From assembly GCF_007556755.1 (NCBI RefSeq), contig NZ_VJOO01000002.1, positions 124,001 through 188,000 of the forward strand: 64,000 nt of DNA, in the 5' to 3' direction. The notes under the pieces are model-generated. The model was not told where the DNA came from, searched no databases, and saw only the letters and a program-made list of their open reading frames with translations. Made by a program: the position numbers and the translations under genes. Positions 21,914-30,617 of the stretch are shown here, piece by piece (positions within the stretch are counted from its first letter, which is position 1; every line of letters starts with the position of its first letter). Source of the stretch: Tepidimonas fonticaldi. GTDB lineage: Bacteria; Pseudomonadota; Gammaproteobacteria; Burkholderiales; Burkholderiaceae_C.

Positions 21914-24193
21914 ATGTCCCTCGATCTCGAAACCACTGCCGCTGAAGCCGCGCCCGTACAGGGCGAACTGCTCGATGCGGAATCTTCCCCTCTGACCCTG
22001 AGCCTTCAGGATTTCGTCGGCGAGTTCGGCGACGAACTGCTCGACGCCCTCAACAGCGCGAACCCGCCGGTCTATAACGGCCAGCCGCAGGCGCACCGGC
22101 AACTCGTCGTCGCCAGCCTCAAGCGCAAGCTGTTTCCGGCCCAGGCCGAAGTCGTCCACGCCGCCGCCGAGCTGCTGATCGACCGTGGCGAACGCGCCGC
22201 GATCGTCAATGGCGAAATGGGCTGCGGCAAGACGACCGTCGGCATCGCCACGGCCGCCGTGCTCAACGCCGAAGGCTATCGCCGCACCCTGGTTCTTTCG
22301 CCGCCGCACCTTGTTTACAAGTGGCGGCGCGAGATCCAGGAGACGGTGGCAGGCGCCAAGGTGTGGGTGCTCAACGGGCCGGACACGCTCATCAAGCTCA
22401 TCAAGCTGCGCGAGCAGTTGAATGTCCAGCCCACGGGCCAGGAGTTCTTCGTCTTGGGCCGGGTCAGGATGCGGATGGGGTTCCACTGGAAGCCCGTCTT
22501 CACCCAGCGGCGCACCCGTCACGGCAACGTGGCGGCGTGCCCGGACTGCGGCACGGTCATCACCGACCTCGACGGCGAGCCGGTCAATCCGGTCGCGCTC
22601 CAAGCCGAGGAATACCGCAGGAAGTGCAGCCATTGCGCCGCCCCCCTGTGGACGCTGATCCGCCCGCGCAGCCTGTCCGGCAGCGACCAGTCCTCGGCCG
22701 TGCTGAAAGCCCTCAAGCGCATCCCGACGATCGGGGAAGTCACCGCGCAGAAGCTGATGCAGAAGTTCGGCGAAGGCTTCCTCGCGTCGATGCTGGGCGA
22801 CAACATCCATGAGTTCATCAACCTCATGGACGGCAACGGCGAACTGGTCTTCTCTGACCGCCAGGCGCATCGCATGGAAAGAGCGATGGCGAACATGGAG
22901 TTCGGCTTCGGCGAAGGCGGCTACCAGCCGTCCGAGTTCATCAAGCGCTACCTGCCTCAAGGCACGTTCGACCTGTGCATCGCGGACGAGGCCCACGAGT
23001 ACAAGAACGGTGGCAGTGCCCAGGGCCAGGCCATGGGCGTGCTGGCGGCGAAGGCTCGCAAGACCTTGCTGCTGACAGGCACGCTGATGGGCGGCTACGG
23101 GGACGACCTGTTCTACCTGCTGTTCCGAGCCCTGCCTGGGCGGATGATCGAAGACGGCTACCGCCCGACCACGAGCGGCAGCATGACCTCGGCGGCCATG
23201 GCGTTCATGAGGGACCACGGGGTCCTCAAGGACATCTACTCCGAAAGCACCGGCACGGCGCACAAGACGGCCAGGGGCACCAAGGTATCGGTGCGCACGG
23301 TCAAGGCTCCCGGCTTCGGGCCGAAAGGGGTCTTGCGGTGCATCCTGCCGTTCACGATCTTCCTCAAGCTCAAGGACATCGGCGGCAACGTCCTGCCGCC
23401 GTATGACGAGGAGTTCCGTGAAGTCGCAATGGACACGGCGCAAGCCGCGGCCTACCGCGACCTGGCGGGTCGGCTGACCGCGGAGCTGAAACAGGCTCTG
23501 GCGCGACGCGATACGACGCTGCTGGGTGTGGTGCTCAACGTGCTGCTGGCCTGGCCGGACTGCTGCTTCCGGTCGGAAACCGTGGTGCATCCGCGCACGC
23601 GCAACACCTTGGCGTTCGTCCCGGCTCAGTTCAACGAGTTTGAGGTGACGCCGAAAGAGCGCGAGCTGATCGACATCTGCAAAGAAGAGAAGGCGCAGGG
23701 CCGCAAGGTCCTGGCCTACACGGTCTATACCGGCACGCGCGACACCACGTCGCGCTTGAAGGTGCTGCTGGAGCAGGAAGGTTTTCGGGTGGCGGTGCTG
23801 CGCGCAAGCGTGGACGCCAGCCGCCGCGAGGACTGGATCGCCGAGCAACTGGACCGTGGCATCGACGTGCTCATCACCAACCCCGAGCTGGTCAAGACGG
23901 GCTTGGACCTGTTGGACTTCCCGACGATCGTTTTCATGCAGTCGGGCTACAACGTGTACTCGCTCCAGCAGGCGGCACGCCGCTCCTGGCGCATCGGACA
24001 GAAACAGCCGGTGCGCGTGATCTACCTCGGCTACGCCGGTTCCTCGCAGATGACCTGCCTGGAGCTGATGGCCAAGAAGATCATGGTCTCGCAGTCCACC
24101 TCGGGCGACGTGCCCGAATCGGGCCTGGATGTGCTCAACCAGGACGGTGATTCCGTCGAGGTCGCGCTGGCCCGGCAACTGGTCGCCGCCTGA
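21914..24193 (+). CDS. SF2 (SNF2-like) helicase / ATPase
   Basis: 759 residues. Walker A is NGEMGCGKTT (about 99-108), the DEAH-type Walker B is CIADEAHEY (about 354-362) and motif VI is the QQAARRSWRIGQKQPVRVI segment (about 685-700), a SNF2/Rad54-like signature. A four-cysteine zinc-ribbon-like insert CPDCGTVI ... CSHCAAPL lies at about 208-245. No nuclease domain is visible. Start ATG at 21914 follows TTGGAGC. Helicases of this kind next to a methyltransferase occur in defence and in replication modules; here the gene is part of the conserved ICE block, so DNA remodelling for the element is the more likely role. Confidence 0.85.
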   Translation: MSLDLETTAAEAAPVQGELLDAESSPLTLSLQDFVGEFGDELLDALNSANPPVYNGQPQAHRQLVVASLKRKLFPAQAEVVHAAAELLIDRGERAAIVNGEMGCGKTTVGIATAAVLNAEGYRRTLVLSPPHLVYKWRREIQETVAGAKVWVLNGPDTLIKLIKLREQLNVQPTGQEFFVLGRVRMRMGFHWKPVFTQRRTRHGNVAACPDCGTVITDLDGEPVNPVALQAEEYRRKCSHCAAPLWTLIRPRSLSGSDQSSAVLKALKRIPTIGEVTAQKLMQKFGEGFLASMLGDNIHEFINLMDGNGELVFSDRQAHRMERAMANMEFGFGEGGYQPSEFIKRYLPQGTFDLCIADEAHEYKNGGSAQGQAMGVLAAKARKTLLLTGTLMGGYGDDLFYLLFRALPGRMIEDGYRPTTSGSMTSAAMAFMRDHGVLKDIYSESTGTAHKTARGTKVSVRTVKAPGFGPKGVLRCILPFTIFLKLKDIGGNVLPPYDEEFREVAMDTAQAAAYRDLAGRLTAELKQALARRDTTLLGVVLNVLLAWPDCCFRSETVVHPRTRNTLAFVPAQFNEFEVTPKERELIDICKEEKAQGRKVLAYTVYTGTRDTTSRLKVLLEQEGFRVAVLRASVDASRREDWIAEQLDRGIDVLITNPELVKTGLDLLDFPTIVFMQSGYNVYSLQQAARRSWRIGQKQPVRVIYLGYAGSSQMTCLELMAKKIMVSQSTSGDVPESGLDVLNQDGDSVEVALARQLVAA

Positions 24194-24245
24194 TCCCCAC
24201 GCCAACGCCGGCCTCGCGCCGCCGGCTTTCCATTGTTCCCACCTT

Positions 24246-24290
24246 GCAGCCACGCCCACGGTCTCCGTGGACGTGGCTGCGCATTTTTCA
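24246..24290 (+). terminator. Strong hairpin, probable terminator
   Basis: GCAGCCACG (24246-24254) pairs with CGTGGCTGC (24272-24280) with an inner CCACGG/CCGTGG stem, followed by GCATTTTTC. Confidence 0.65.
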
Positions 24291-24306
24291 TTCCAAGGAG
24301 ATTTCC

Positions 24307-25176
24307 ATGAACACCCATACCCAATCCACGCCCGAAAACGTGAAGGCCCGCCTGACGCTGGACGTGACCTGTTTGCTCAACGGCGAGGCCGCGTCGGAAA
24401 TACTGGCACGGCTGCAACGCATGTGGGTCCGCGCCATCGGCGAGAGGTTGCTAATCGATGAGACCGCCGCGAAGGTGGATGTTTGGTCGATCGAGGTGAC
24501 CGAGTTGCCCTCGGCGACTAACAGCGATGCGCTCGAAGCCGAGATCGCCGCCTTCATGCAGCAACGCATCGGGGACGGCAACCTCTGTGCAGAGGACATT
24601 CCCTTGCGCCTGGCGAGCTATGGCCTGATGGCCCCCGAGGATTTCATCGACGAAATGCGCGAGCGCATGGGCATGGAAGACGACGCCCCCACGGGCCGAG
24701 CCGTCATCCCCTCGACCGAACCTGCCGACGGCGGTGAGATCGAGATGCAAGTCGCGGTCGTCTGCATCGGTGCCTCCGGTAGCCCCAACGTGCCGGTCTT
24801 CAAGGTCAGGATCACCCAGGAGGAATACGACCTGGGTATCCACTACGACAAGGCCAGGGACCTGGCCGAAGAGGCCCGGTACGAAGGGCCGTTCATCTGC
24901 TTCGACGCCGCCGAATATGGCCCCATCCTGTCGGCCGCCCGCGAACTTGGCCTCGTTCCGCAGGTCGTCGTGGTCGATATGACCGACGGCCAGATCCACT
25001 CCATCCGCTGCGACAGCGGCGAGATCAAGGTCATCTGCTACGACACCAGCGACACTGACGAGTATTCGGCGGCGGTGGCGAACCGGCCGCTCGGCGAGAA
25101 CGGGCAGTTCGTGCGCTGCTGGTCGCACACCCAACTGGCACGGGTCGATCCCGGCCTGAAGCTGGCTCGGGATTGA
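24307..25176 (+). CDS. ICE-conserved hypothetical protein
   Basis: 289 residues, soluble and acidic. The first 120 residues are helical (ASEILARLQRMWVRAIGERLL); the rest is alpha/beta with strands such as EIEMQVAVVCIGASGS and QVVVVDMTDGQIHS. No motif gives a function. Start ATG at 24307 follows AAGGAG and sits immediately behind the hairpin at 24246. It is the last gene before the mating operons and ends at a rho-independent terminator. Confidence 0.65.
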   Translation: MNTHTQSTPENVKARLTLDVTCLLNGEAASEILARLQRMWVRAIGERLLIDETAAKVDVWSIEVTELPSATNSDALEAEIAAFMQQRIGDGNLCAEDIPLRLASYGLMAPEDFIDEMRERMGMEDDAPTGRAVIPSTEPADGGEIEMQVAVVCIGASGSPNVPVFKVRITQEEYDLGIHYDKARDLAEEARYEGPFICFDAAEYGPILSAARELGLVPQVVVVDMTDGQIHSIRCDSGEIKVICYDTSDTDEYSAAVANRPLGENGQFVRCWSHTQLARVDPGLKLARD

Positions 25177-25202
25177 TCGGGCGAAGCCCGATGCGTTTTC
25201 AC

Positions 25203-25228
25203 AGGCCCCTTCGGGGGCCTTTTCCTTT
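25203..25228 (+). terminator. Rho-independent terminator
   Basis: AGGCCCC-TTC-GGGGGCCT stem followed by TTTCCTTT. It separates the hypothetical-gene block from the first mating operon. Confidence 0.8.
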
Positions 25229-25267
25229 GGAGGGAGGCTGCCGGGAAATCGGGCGCTGCCTGGTTCG

Positions 25268-25281
25268 CATTGTTTGCTGCC
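25268..25281 (+). promoter_or_regulatory. CATTGTTTGCTGCC motif, mating operon 1
   Basis: This 14-base motif occurs almost unchanged upstream of operon 2 (TATTGTTTGCTGCC, 32491) and partly upstream of operon 3 (CATTGTTTGTTGGG, 41847). CATTGT/TATTGT could be a -10 element without a good -35, which would fit an activator-dependent promoter. Confidence 0.5.
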
Positions 25282-25334
25282 GCTCGTGGCCCGAGCGGCG
25301 ATGGTGAGGGCTCGATGTTTCAGGACGACGCGCC

Positions 25335-25934
25335 ATGTGCCCCTCTCCACCTTGGTTTCACCATCCCGAACGCCGTCTGCTGGCGGGTTTTCTCGGCCTG
25401 CTTTGGTCGGTGCTGGCTGGCGGCTGCGCGACGACGAGCGCGCCGGTCGCGCCCGACACCATCGAGGAAGTCTCGGCCGCACCCGTACCCGAGGCGCCCG
25501 AATACATCCCCGTTGTGCGCTACGGCCGCTACACCCTCGTGGAACTGGCACCGACAGCAGCGCAGCGCGACCTGCTGTTGCAGACCATCGACGTGTCGAT
25601 GCCCGAGGATGCACGCGCTACGGTCGGCGACGGGCTACGGCATGTGCTCAAGCGCAGCGGTTACGGCTTGTGCCAGACGACGCACGCGGTGATCGAGCTG
25701 TACGCACTGCCGCTGCCGGCGGCCCACCTGCACCTCGGCCCCATGACCCTGCGGGATGCGCTGCTCACCCTGGCTGGTTCGGCCTGGGAACTGCACGCGG
25801 ATGACCGCGCGCGGCAAATCTGCTTCGAGCGGCCCGGCGACAGCATGACCGCCGACAACGTACCCGCGCCGCCTGCCACCGAGGCGGTGCAGACGTTCCC
25901 GCTGGCGCCCGCGGCATCGGGAGGCCAGCCATGA
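25335..25934 (+). CDS. PilL N-terminal domain lipoprotein (TIGR03748)
   Basis: 199 residues. An N-terminal hydrophobic segment ends in the lipobox-like LAGGC (about residues 27-31), so it is probably a lipoprotein. The body YIPVVRYGRYTLVELAP ... LRHVLKRSGYGLC is the PilL N-terminal domain found as the first gene of the mating cluster in this ICE family. Likely role is in the cell-envelope part of the conjugation channel or pilus. It overlaps the next gene by ATGA, and the ATTGTTTGCTG motif lies 60 bases upstream of its start. Confidence 0.8.
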   Translation: MCPSPPWFHHPERRLLAGFLGLLWSVLAGGCATTSAPVAPDTIEEVSAAPVPEAPEYIPVVRYGRYTLVELAPTAAQRDLLLQTIDVSMPEDARATVGDGLRHVLKRSGYGLCQTTHAVIELYALPLPAAHLHLGPMTLRDALLTLAGSAWELHADDRARQICFERPGDSMTADNVPAPPATEAVQTFPLAPAASGGQP

Positions 25935-26572
25935 ACGCCCCGCAGCCCGCCCATCGTTCAACGGCCGCCGTGGTGGTGCAGAGCCTGATGTGGCTCTGGC
26001 TGATCGGCCTCAGTGTCCTCGTTGCCCTCGGCTACCAGACGATGAACGACCAGGCCGACCAGGAGCGCCTCGATTCCCGCCTGCAACGCCTCGAAGCGCA
26101 GGCAACAGGCCTGGCCGAGACCGTCGAGGCCATCCAGCAGCGTCCAGCCGTCGCCACGGCGGCAGACCTCAAAGACACCCGCCAAATCCTGGAAGCACGC
26201 GCGGCCCAGGTCGAGAAATCGCTGAGCGCCTATGCCTCCGCCGACGACCTTCAGGCACTGCGCGCCGAAGTCGAGCAAATCAAGGCGCGGCAGACCGCTG
26301 CGCGCGCCGCTGCACCCGCCCAGCCGCGCACCAGGAACAAGCCCACCGCCAAGCCCGAACCGACGCCGCTCCCGTTCCGCATCGTCGGTGCCGAACTGCG
26401 TGCCGGCGAGCGCAGCGTGTCCGTCGCGCCGAGCAATGGCGACTTCACGCCCGACCAGCTTCAGGTGCTGCTACCCGGCGATGCGGTCGGCCCGTGGCGC
26501 TTGCAGGCCGTCGAGGGCAGCACTGCGGTGTTCCAGGCCGGCGACCAGACCCGCCACGTGGCGATCCCCTGA
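25931..26572 (+). CDS. Membrane-anchored coiled-coil protein of the mating cluster
   Basis: 213 residues. One N-terminal transmembrane segment (VVQSLMWLWLIGLSVLVALGY, about 14-35), then a long coiled coil (about 38-125), a Pro/Lys-rich linker and a small C-terminal globular part (PFRIVGAELRAGERSVSVAP). A single-pass inner-membrane protein with a periplasmic body is likely. The arrangement is like pilus-assembly PilO/PilN-type proteins, but no family is certain. It overlaps the previous gene and is followed 14 bases later by TIGR03759. Confidence 0.7.
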   Translation: MNAPQPAHRSTAAVVVQSLMWLWLIGLSVLVALGYQTMNDQADQERLDSRLQRLEAQATGLAETVEAIQQRPAVATAADLKDTRQILEARAAQVEKSLSAYASADDLQALRAEVEQIKARQTAARAAAPAQPRTRNKPTAKPEPTPLPFRIVGAELRAGERSVSVAPSNGDFTPDQLQVLLPGDAVGPWRLQAVEGSTAVFQAGDQTRHVAIP

Positions 26573-26586
26573 ACGGAGCACACCAC

Positions 26587-27312
26587 ATGAAGCCGTCGAT
26601 CATCCTTTCCGCGCTTCTGCTGGCGTCCACCCAGTTGCCCGCGTGGGCGCAGCAATCCGCCACGGCTCCCGCCCGCAATGCGCAGAGTCAGGAACGCCCG
26701 CTGGTCGCCCGCATTCTGGACGACCGGGTGGCGAGCGACTGGGGCCTTCAACCTCAGGAGTGGGCGCGCTATCGCGAACTGATGGACGGTCCACTGGGCA
26801 TCTATTCGCCCAACCTGGACCCGCTGTCGGCCCTGGGCATCGAGGCGCGTACCGAAGAGGAACGGCGACGCTACGCCGAGCTGCAGGTGCAGGTCGAAGC
26901 GCGCCGCGTGGAGAAACTGCTCGCTTATCAGCGGGCCTATGACGAGGCCTGGCAGCGCCTGAACCCCGGGATGCAGCGGGTGAACCTGCCGGACGACAAG
27001 CCGGTCGCCGGGGCCACGCGCGGCTCCGGCCGCACGGCAGTGTTCGTGAAAGATAACTGCGTGGCCTGCGGCCAGCTCGTGCAGCGCCTGCAATCCTCGG
27101 GCGCCGAATTCGACCTGTACATGGTCGGCAGCCGCCAGGACGACGCGCGCATCCGCGATTGGGCCAAGCGCGCGAACGTCGATCCGGCGCGCGTGCGCAG
27201 CGGCAGCATCACGCTCAACCACGACGGCGGCCGCTGGTTGACCTTGGGGGTACCCGGCGACCTGCCGGCGGTCGTGCGCGAGGTGAACGGCCAATGGCAG
27301 CGCCAGCCATAG
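26587..27312 (+). CDS. TIGR03759 (PFL_4693) integrating conjugative element protein
   Basis: 241 residues with a signal peptide (cleavage likely after AWA-Q at about 21). The conserved block RVASDWGLQPQEWARYRELMDGP begins near residue 47. The C-terminal 90 residues look like a thioredoxin-type fold with NCVACG near residue 157, suggesting a periplasmic disulfide-active or disulfide-bonded protein. It overlaps the transglycosylase gene by 19 bases. Confidence 0.88.
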   Translation: MKPSIILSALLLASTQLPAWAQQSATAPARNAQSQERPLVARILDDRVASDWGLQPQEWARYRELMDGPLGIYSPNLDPLSALGIEARTEEERRRYAELQVQVEARRVEKLLAYQRAYDEAWQRLNPGMQRVNLPDDKPVAGATRGSGRTAVFVKDNCVACGQLVQRLQSSGAEFDLYMVGSRQDDARIRDWAKRANVDPARVRSGSITLNHDGGRWLTLGVPGDLPAVVREVNGQWQRQP

Positions 27313-27884
27313 CCGCCCCCCTGCGCACACTGGTGCTCGCCGCTGGCCTATGCGCCTGCGTCGCCCAAGCCCAGGAGGTTCCGCCACCGGCCTACCAGCT
27401 CGCCGCGCAGCGCGCAGGCATCCCCTCGACGGTGCTCTACGCCGTGGCCTTGCAGGAGAGTGGCATCCGCCGTAACGGACGCATCGTCCCGTGGCCGTGG
27501 TCCCTCAACGTCGCCGGCCAATCACGCCGCTATGCGACCCGCGCCGATGCCTGCGCGGGTTTGCAGCAGGCGATGCGCTCCACGCCGCACACGCGCATCG
27601 ACGCGGGCCTGGGCCAGATCAACCTCGGCTACCACCAGCAGCGCTACGCCAGCGCCTGCGACCTGCTCGACCCGTACCGGAATCTCGCCATCGCTGCCGA
27701 GATCCTGCGCGAGCAACACGCCCCCGGCGAGGACTGGTTGCTGGCGATGGGCCGCTACCACCGCCCCGCGGGTGGCGAGCCCGCCGCCCGCTACCGGCGC
27801 AGCGTGTCGCGCCACCTCGCCCGGGTGCAGGGCGCACGCCCAACCGCCGCGGTTCTCGCCGCACGCAAGGAGACATCCCCATGA
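27294..27884 (+). CDS. Lytic transglycosylase (SLT-like) of the conjugation apparatus
   Basis: 196 residues with a signal peptide (about 1-27, ending AQA-Q). The SLT-type core shows the catalytic-Glu context VALQESGIRRNG and the downstream DAGLGQINLGYHQQRY motif. It would cut peptidoglycan locally so that the mating channel can cross the wall, the role of VirB1/Orf169-type proteins. It begins inside the end of TIGR03759 and ends in an ATGA overlap with TIGR03765. Confidence 0.88.
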   Translation: MAAPAIAAPLRTLVLAAGLCACVAQAQEVPPPAYQLAAQRAGIPSTVLYAVALQESGIRRNGRIVPWPWSLNVAGQSRRYATRADACAGLQQAMRSTPHTRIDAGLGQINLGYHQQRYASACDLLDPYRNLAIAAEILREQHAPGEDWLLAMGRYHRPAGGEPAARYRRSVSRHLARVQGARPTAAVLAARKETSP

Positions 27885-28420
27885 CGACATCCCATCTGGC
27901 CTTGCGTGGCCTGCTCGTACTGCTGGCGGGTCTGCCGCTGGCCTCGCTTGCCGGCGAGCCGCTGATCGTGGTCGAAGACCGCGGCGGCGCGTCGGCGCTG
28001 CCGTACTACGAAGCCCTGAACCTCCAGCCGCGCACCAACGCACCGGCCCGGCCGCCGATCCCGACGCCCCAGGTTCCCGCCACGCCGGCGGACGAGGCCG
28101 CGATGCTGCCGGTGCGCAGCGCCAAGCTCACCCCCGGCACCGTCCCGCGGCGTGTCATCGAGGCTCCGGGTCTGCGGCCTTTCGTTGTCGTCGGCGACGA
28201 CGAGGCATCTCGGGCCTGGCTGCGCAGCCAGGCAGCCGCGCTGCGCGAGCGCGGCGCGGTCGGTCTGGTGGTCAACGTCGAGACCGTGCAGGGCCTGGCG
28301 CGGCTGCGCACCCTGGTGCCCGGCGTACCCCTCGCGCCCATGTCCGGCGACGACCTGGCCGAGCGCCTGGGCCTGCGGCACTACCCGGTGCTGATCACAG
28401 CCACCGGCATCGAGCAATGA
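27881..28420 (+). CDS. TIGR03765 (PFL_4695) integrating conjugative element protein
   Basis: 179 residues with a signal peptide (LLVLLAGLPLASLAG). The family pattern is LIVVEDRGGASALPYYEALN at the N-terminus and RPFVVVGDDEASRAWL plus VGLVVNVETVQGLARLR in the second half, an alpha/beta domain. Periplasmic, part of the mating apparatus, function unknown. It overlaps the previous gene and TraD follows 4 bases after its stop. Confidence 0.88.
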   Translation: MTTSHLALRGLLVLLAGLPLASLAGEPLIVVEDRGGASALPYYEALNLQPRTNAPARPPIPTPQVPATPADEAAMLPVRSAKLTPGTVPRRVIEAPGLRPFVVVGDDEASRAWLRSQAAALRERGAVGLVVNVETVQGLARLRTLVPGVPLAPMSGDDLAERLGLRHYPVLITATGIEQ

Positions 28421-28424
28421 AGCC

Positions 28425-30617
28425 ATGTCGGGGAAACAGCCGGTCGAGGTACTGCTTCGCCCAGCGGTGGAGCTATACACCGTTGCCGCATGCGCGGGCG
28501 CCGCGTTTCTGTCCCTGGTGGCCCCATGGTCGCTCGCGCTGAGCCCGTCCATGGGCGTCGGCAGCGCGCTGGCGTTCGGCGCCTACGGTGCCATCCGCTA
28601 CCGCGATGCCCGCGTCATCCTGCGCTACCGGCGCAACATCCGCCGCCTGCCGCGCTACGTGATGACCAGCAAGGACGTGCCGGTCAGCCAGCAGCGGCTG
28701 TTCGTGGGGCGCGGGTTCCTGTGGGAGCAGAAGCACACCCATAGGCTCATGCAAACGTACCGGCCGGAGTTCCGCCGCTACGTCGAGCCCACACCAGCCT
28801 ACCGGCTGGCGCGACGGCTGGAAGAACGGCTGGAGTACGCGCCGTTCCCGCTGTCCCGGCTGTCGAAACTCACCGGCTGGGACGTACCTTTCAACCCGGT
28901 GCGGCCGTTGCCGCCTGTGGGCGGCCTGCCGCGCCTGCACGGCATCGAACCCGAGGAGATGGACGTCAGCCTGCCGCTGGGCGAGCGCGTCGGCCACTCG
29001 CTGGTGCTGGGCACGACGCGCGTCGGCAAGACCCGGCTGGCCGAACTATTCGTGACCCAGGACATCCGGCGCGTGAACGCCGCGGGCGAGCACGAGGTGG
29101 TGATCGTCATTGACCCCAAGGGCGATGCCGATCTCCTGAAGCGGATGTACGTCGAGGCTAAGCGCGCCGGCCGCGAAGGCGAGTTCTACGTCTTCCACCT
29201 GGGATGGCCGGACATCTCCGCGCGCTACAACGCCGTGGGGCGATTCGGGCGTATATCGGAAGTCGCCACCCGCGTTGCGGGGCAGCTTTCCGGTGAAGGC
29301 AACTCGGCCGCCTTCCGAGAGTTTGCGTGGCGGTTCGTCAACATCATTGCCCGCGCCCTGGTGGAGCTGGGACAGCGGCCCGACTACATGCTGATCCAAC
29401 GGCACGTCATCAACATCGACGCGCTGTTCATCGAGTACGCCCAGCATTACTTCGCCAAGACCGAGCCCAGGGCCTGGGAGGTGATCGTCCAGATCGAGGC
29501 CAAGCTCAACGAGAAGAACATCCCGCGCAACATGATCGGGCGCGAGAAGCGCGTGGTGGCGCTGGAGCAGTACCTCTCGCAGGCGCGCAACTACGACCCG
29601 GTGCTGGATGGCCTGCGCTCGGCGGTTCGCTACGACAAGACGTACTTCGACAAGATCGTCGCATCGCTGCTGCCGCTGCTGGAGAAGCTCACTAGCGGCA
29701 AGATCGCGCAGCTCCTGGCCCCGAACTACTCCGACCTGGCCGACCCGCGCCCGATCTTCGACTGGATGCAGATCATCCGTAAGAGGGCCATCGTCTATGT
29801 GGGCCTGGATGCGCTCTCCGACGCCGAGGTCGCCACCGCGGTCGGCAACTCGATGTTCAGCGATCTCGTGTCGGTCGCCGGGCATATCTACAAGCATGGG
29901 ATCGACGATGGCCTGCCGGGCGCATCGGCCGGTGCGCGCGTGCCGATCAACGTCCATGCCGACGAGTTCAACGAATTGATGGGCGACGAGTTCATCCCGC
30001 TGATCAACAAGGGCGGCGGTGCCGGCCTGCAAGTCACTGCGTACACGCAGACCCTGTCGGACATCGAGGCCCGCATCGGCAACCGCGCGAAGGCAGGCCA
30101 GGTGATCGGGAATTTCAACAACCTGTTCATGCTGCGCGTGCGCGAGACCGCGACCGCCGAACTGCTGACCCGGCAATTGCCGAAGGTCGAGGTCTATACG
30201 ACCACCATCGTCAGCGGCGCGACCGACAGCTCGGACATTCGCGGGGCGACGGATTTCACGTCGAACACTCAGGACCGCATCAGCATGTCCAGCGTGCCGA
30301 TGATCGAGCCGTCGCACGTCGTCGGCCTGCCGAAAGGCCAGTGCTTCGCGTTGCTGCAGGGCGGCCAGCTTTGGAAAGTGCGCATGCCGCTGCCGGCGCC
30401 GGACCCGGACGAAGTGATGCCGGCAGACTTGCAGCAACTGGCCGGGTACATGCGCCAGAGCTACAGCGAAGCGACGCAGTGGTGGGAGTTCACCAGTTCC
30501 CCCGCCTTGCAGGACACGGGCCTGCCCGACGACCTGCTGGATGACGCCGCTGCGGCCGAACCTCCCGCGGTGGCCATTGCCACCGACGAGGACACCGGCA
30601 ACAAGGCCTCGCCATGA
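28425..30617 (+). CDS. traD: Type IV coupling protein TraD (SXT/TOL subfamily)
   Basis: 730 residues. Two N-terminal membrane segments (about 17-60) anchor it in the inner membrane. Walker A is LGTTRVGKTRLAE (about 193-203) and Walker B VHADEFNELMGDEF (about 508-521). The coupling ATPase links the TraI relaxosome to the secretion channel and drives DNA export. The C-terminal 100 residues are acidic and likely contact the relaxase. It ends in a four-base overlap with the DUF4400 gene. Confidence 0.93.
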   Translation: MSGKQPVEVLLRPAVELYTVAACAGAAFLSLVAPWSLALSPSMGVGSALAFGAYGAIRYRDARVILRYRRNIRRLPRYVMTSKDVPVSQQRLFVGRGFLWEQKHTHRLMQTYRPEFRRYVEPTPAYRLARRLEERLEYAPFPLSRLSKLTGWDVPFNPVRPLPPVGGLPRLHGIEPEEMDVSLPLGERVGHSLVLGTTRVGKTRLAELFVTQDIRRVNAAGEHEVVIVIDPKGDADLLKRMYVEAKRAGREGEFYVFHLGWPDISARYNAVGRFGRISEVATRVAGQLSGEGNSAAFREFAWRFVNIIARALVELGQRPDYMLIQRHVINIDALFIEYAQHYFAKTEPRAWEVIVQIEAKLNEKNIPRNMIGREKRVVALEQYLSQARNYDPVLDGLRSAVRYDKTYFDKIVASLLPLLEKLTSGKIAQLLAPNYSDLADPRPIFDWMQIIRKRAIVYVGLDALSDAEVATAVGNSMFSDLVSVAGHIYKHGIDDGLPGASAGARVPINVHADEFNELMGDEFIPLINKGGGAGLQVTAYTQTLSDIEARIGNRAKAGQVIGNFNNLFMLRVRETATAELLTRQLPKVEVYTTTIVSGATDSSDIRGATDFTSNTQDRISMSSVPMIEPSHVVGLPKGQCFALLQGGQLWKVRMPLPAPDPDEVMPADLQQLAGYMRQSYSEATQWWEFTSSPALQDTGLPDDLLDDAAAAEPPAVAIATDEDTGNKASP

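Noticed and set aside
21791-24259. 822-residue open frame on the minus strand opposite the helicase
   Set aside because: It mirrors a real gene in high-GC DNA; composition is Arg/Ala/His-rich without domains, while the plus-strand frame has full helicase motifs.
25261-25281. Sigma-54 promoter reading of TGGTTCGCATTGTTTGCT
   Set aside because: The GG and GC are 12 bases apart instead of 10, and the other copies of the motif lack the GG element.
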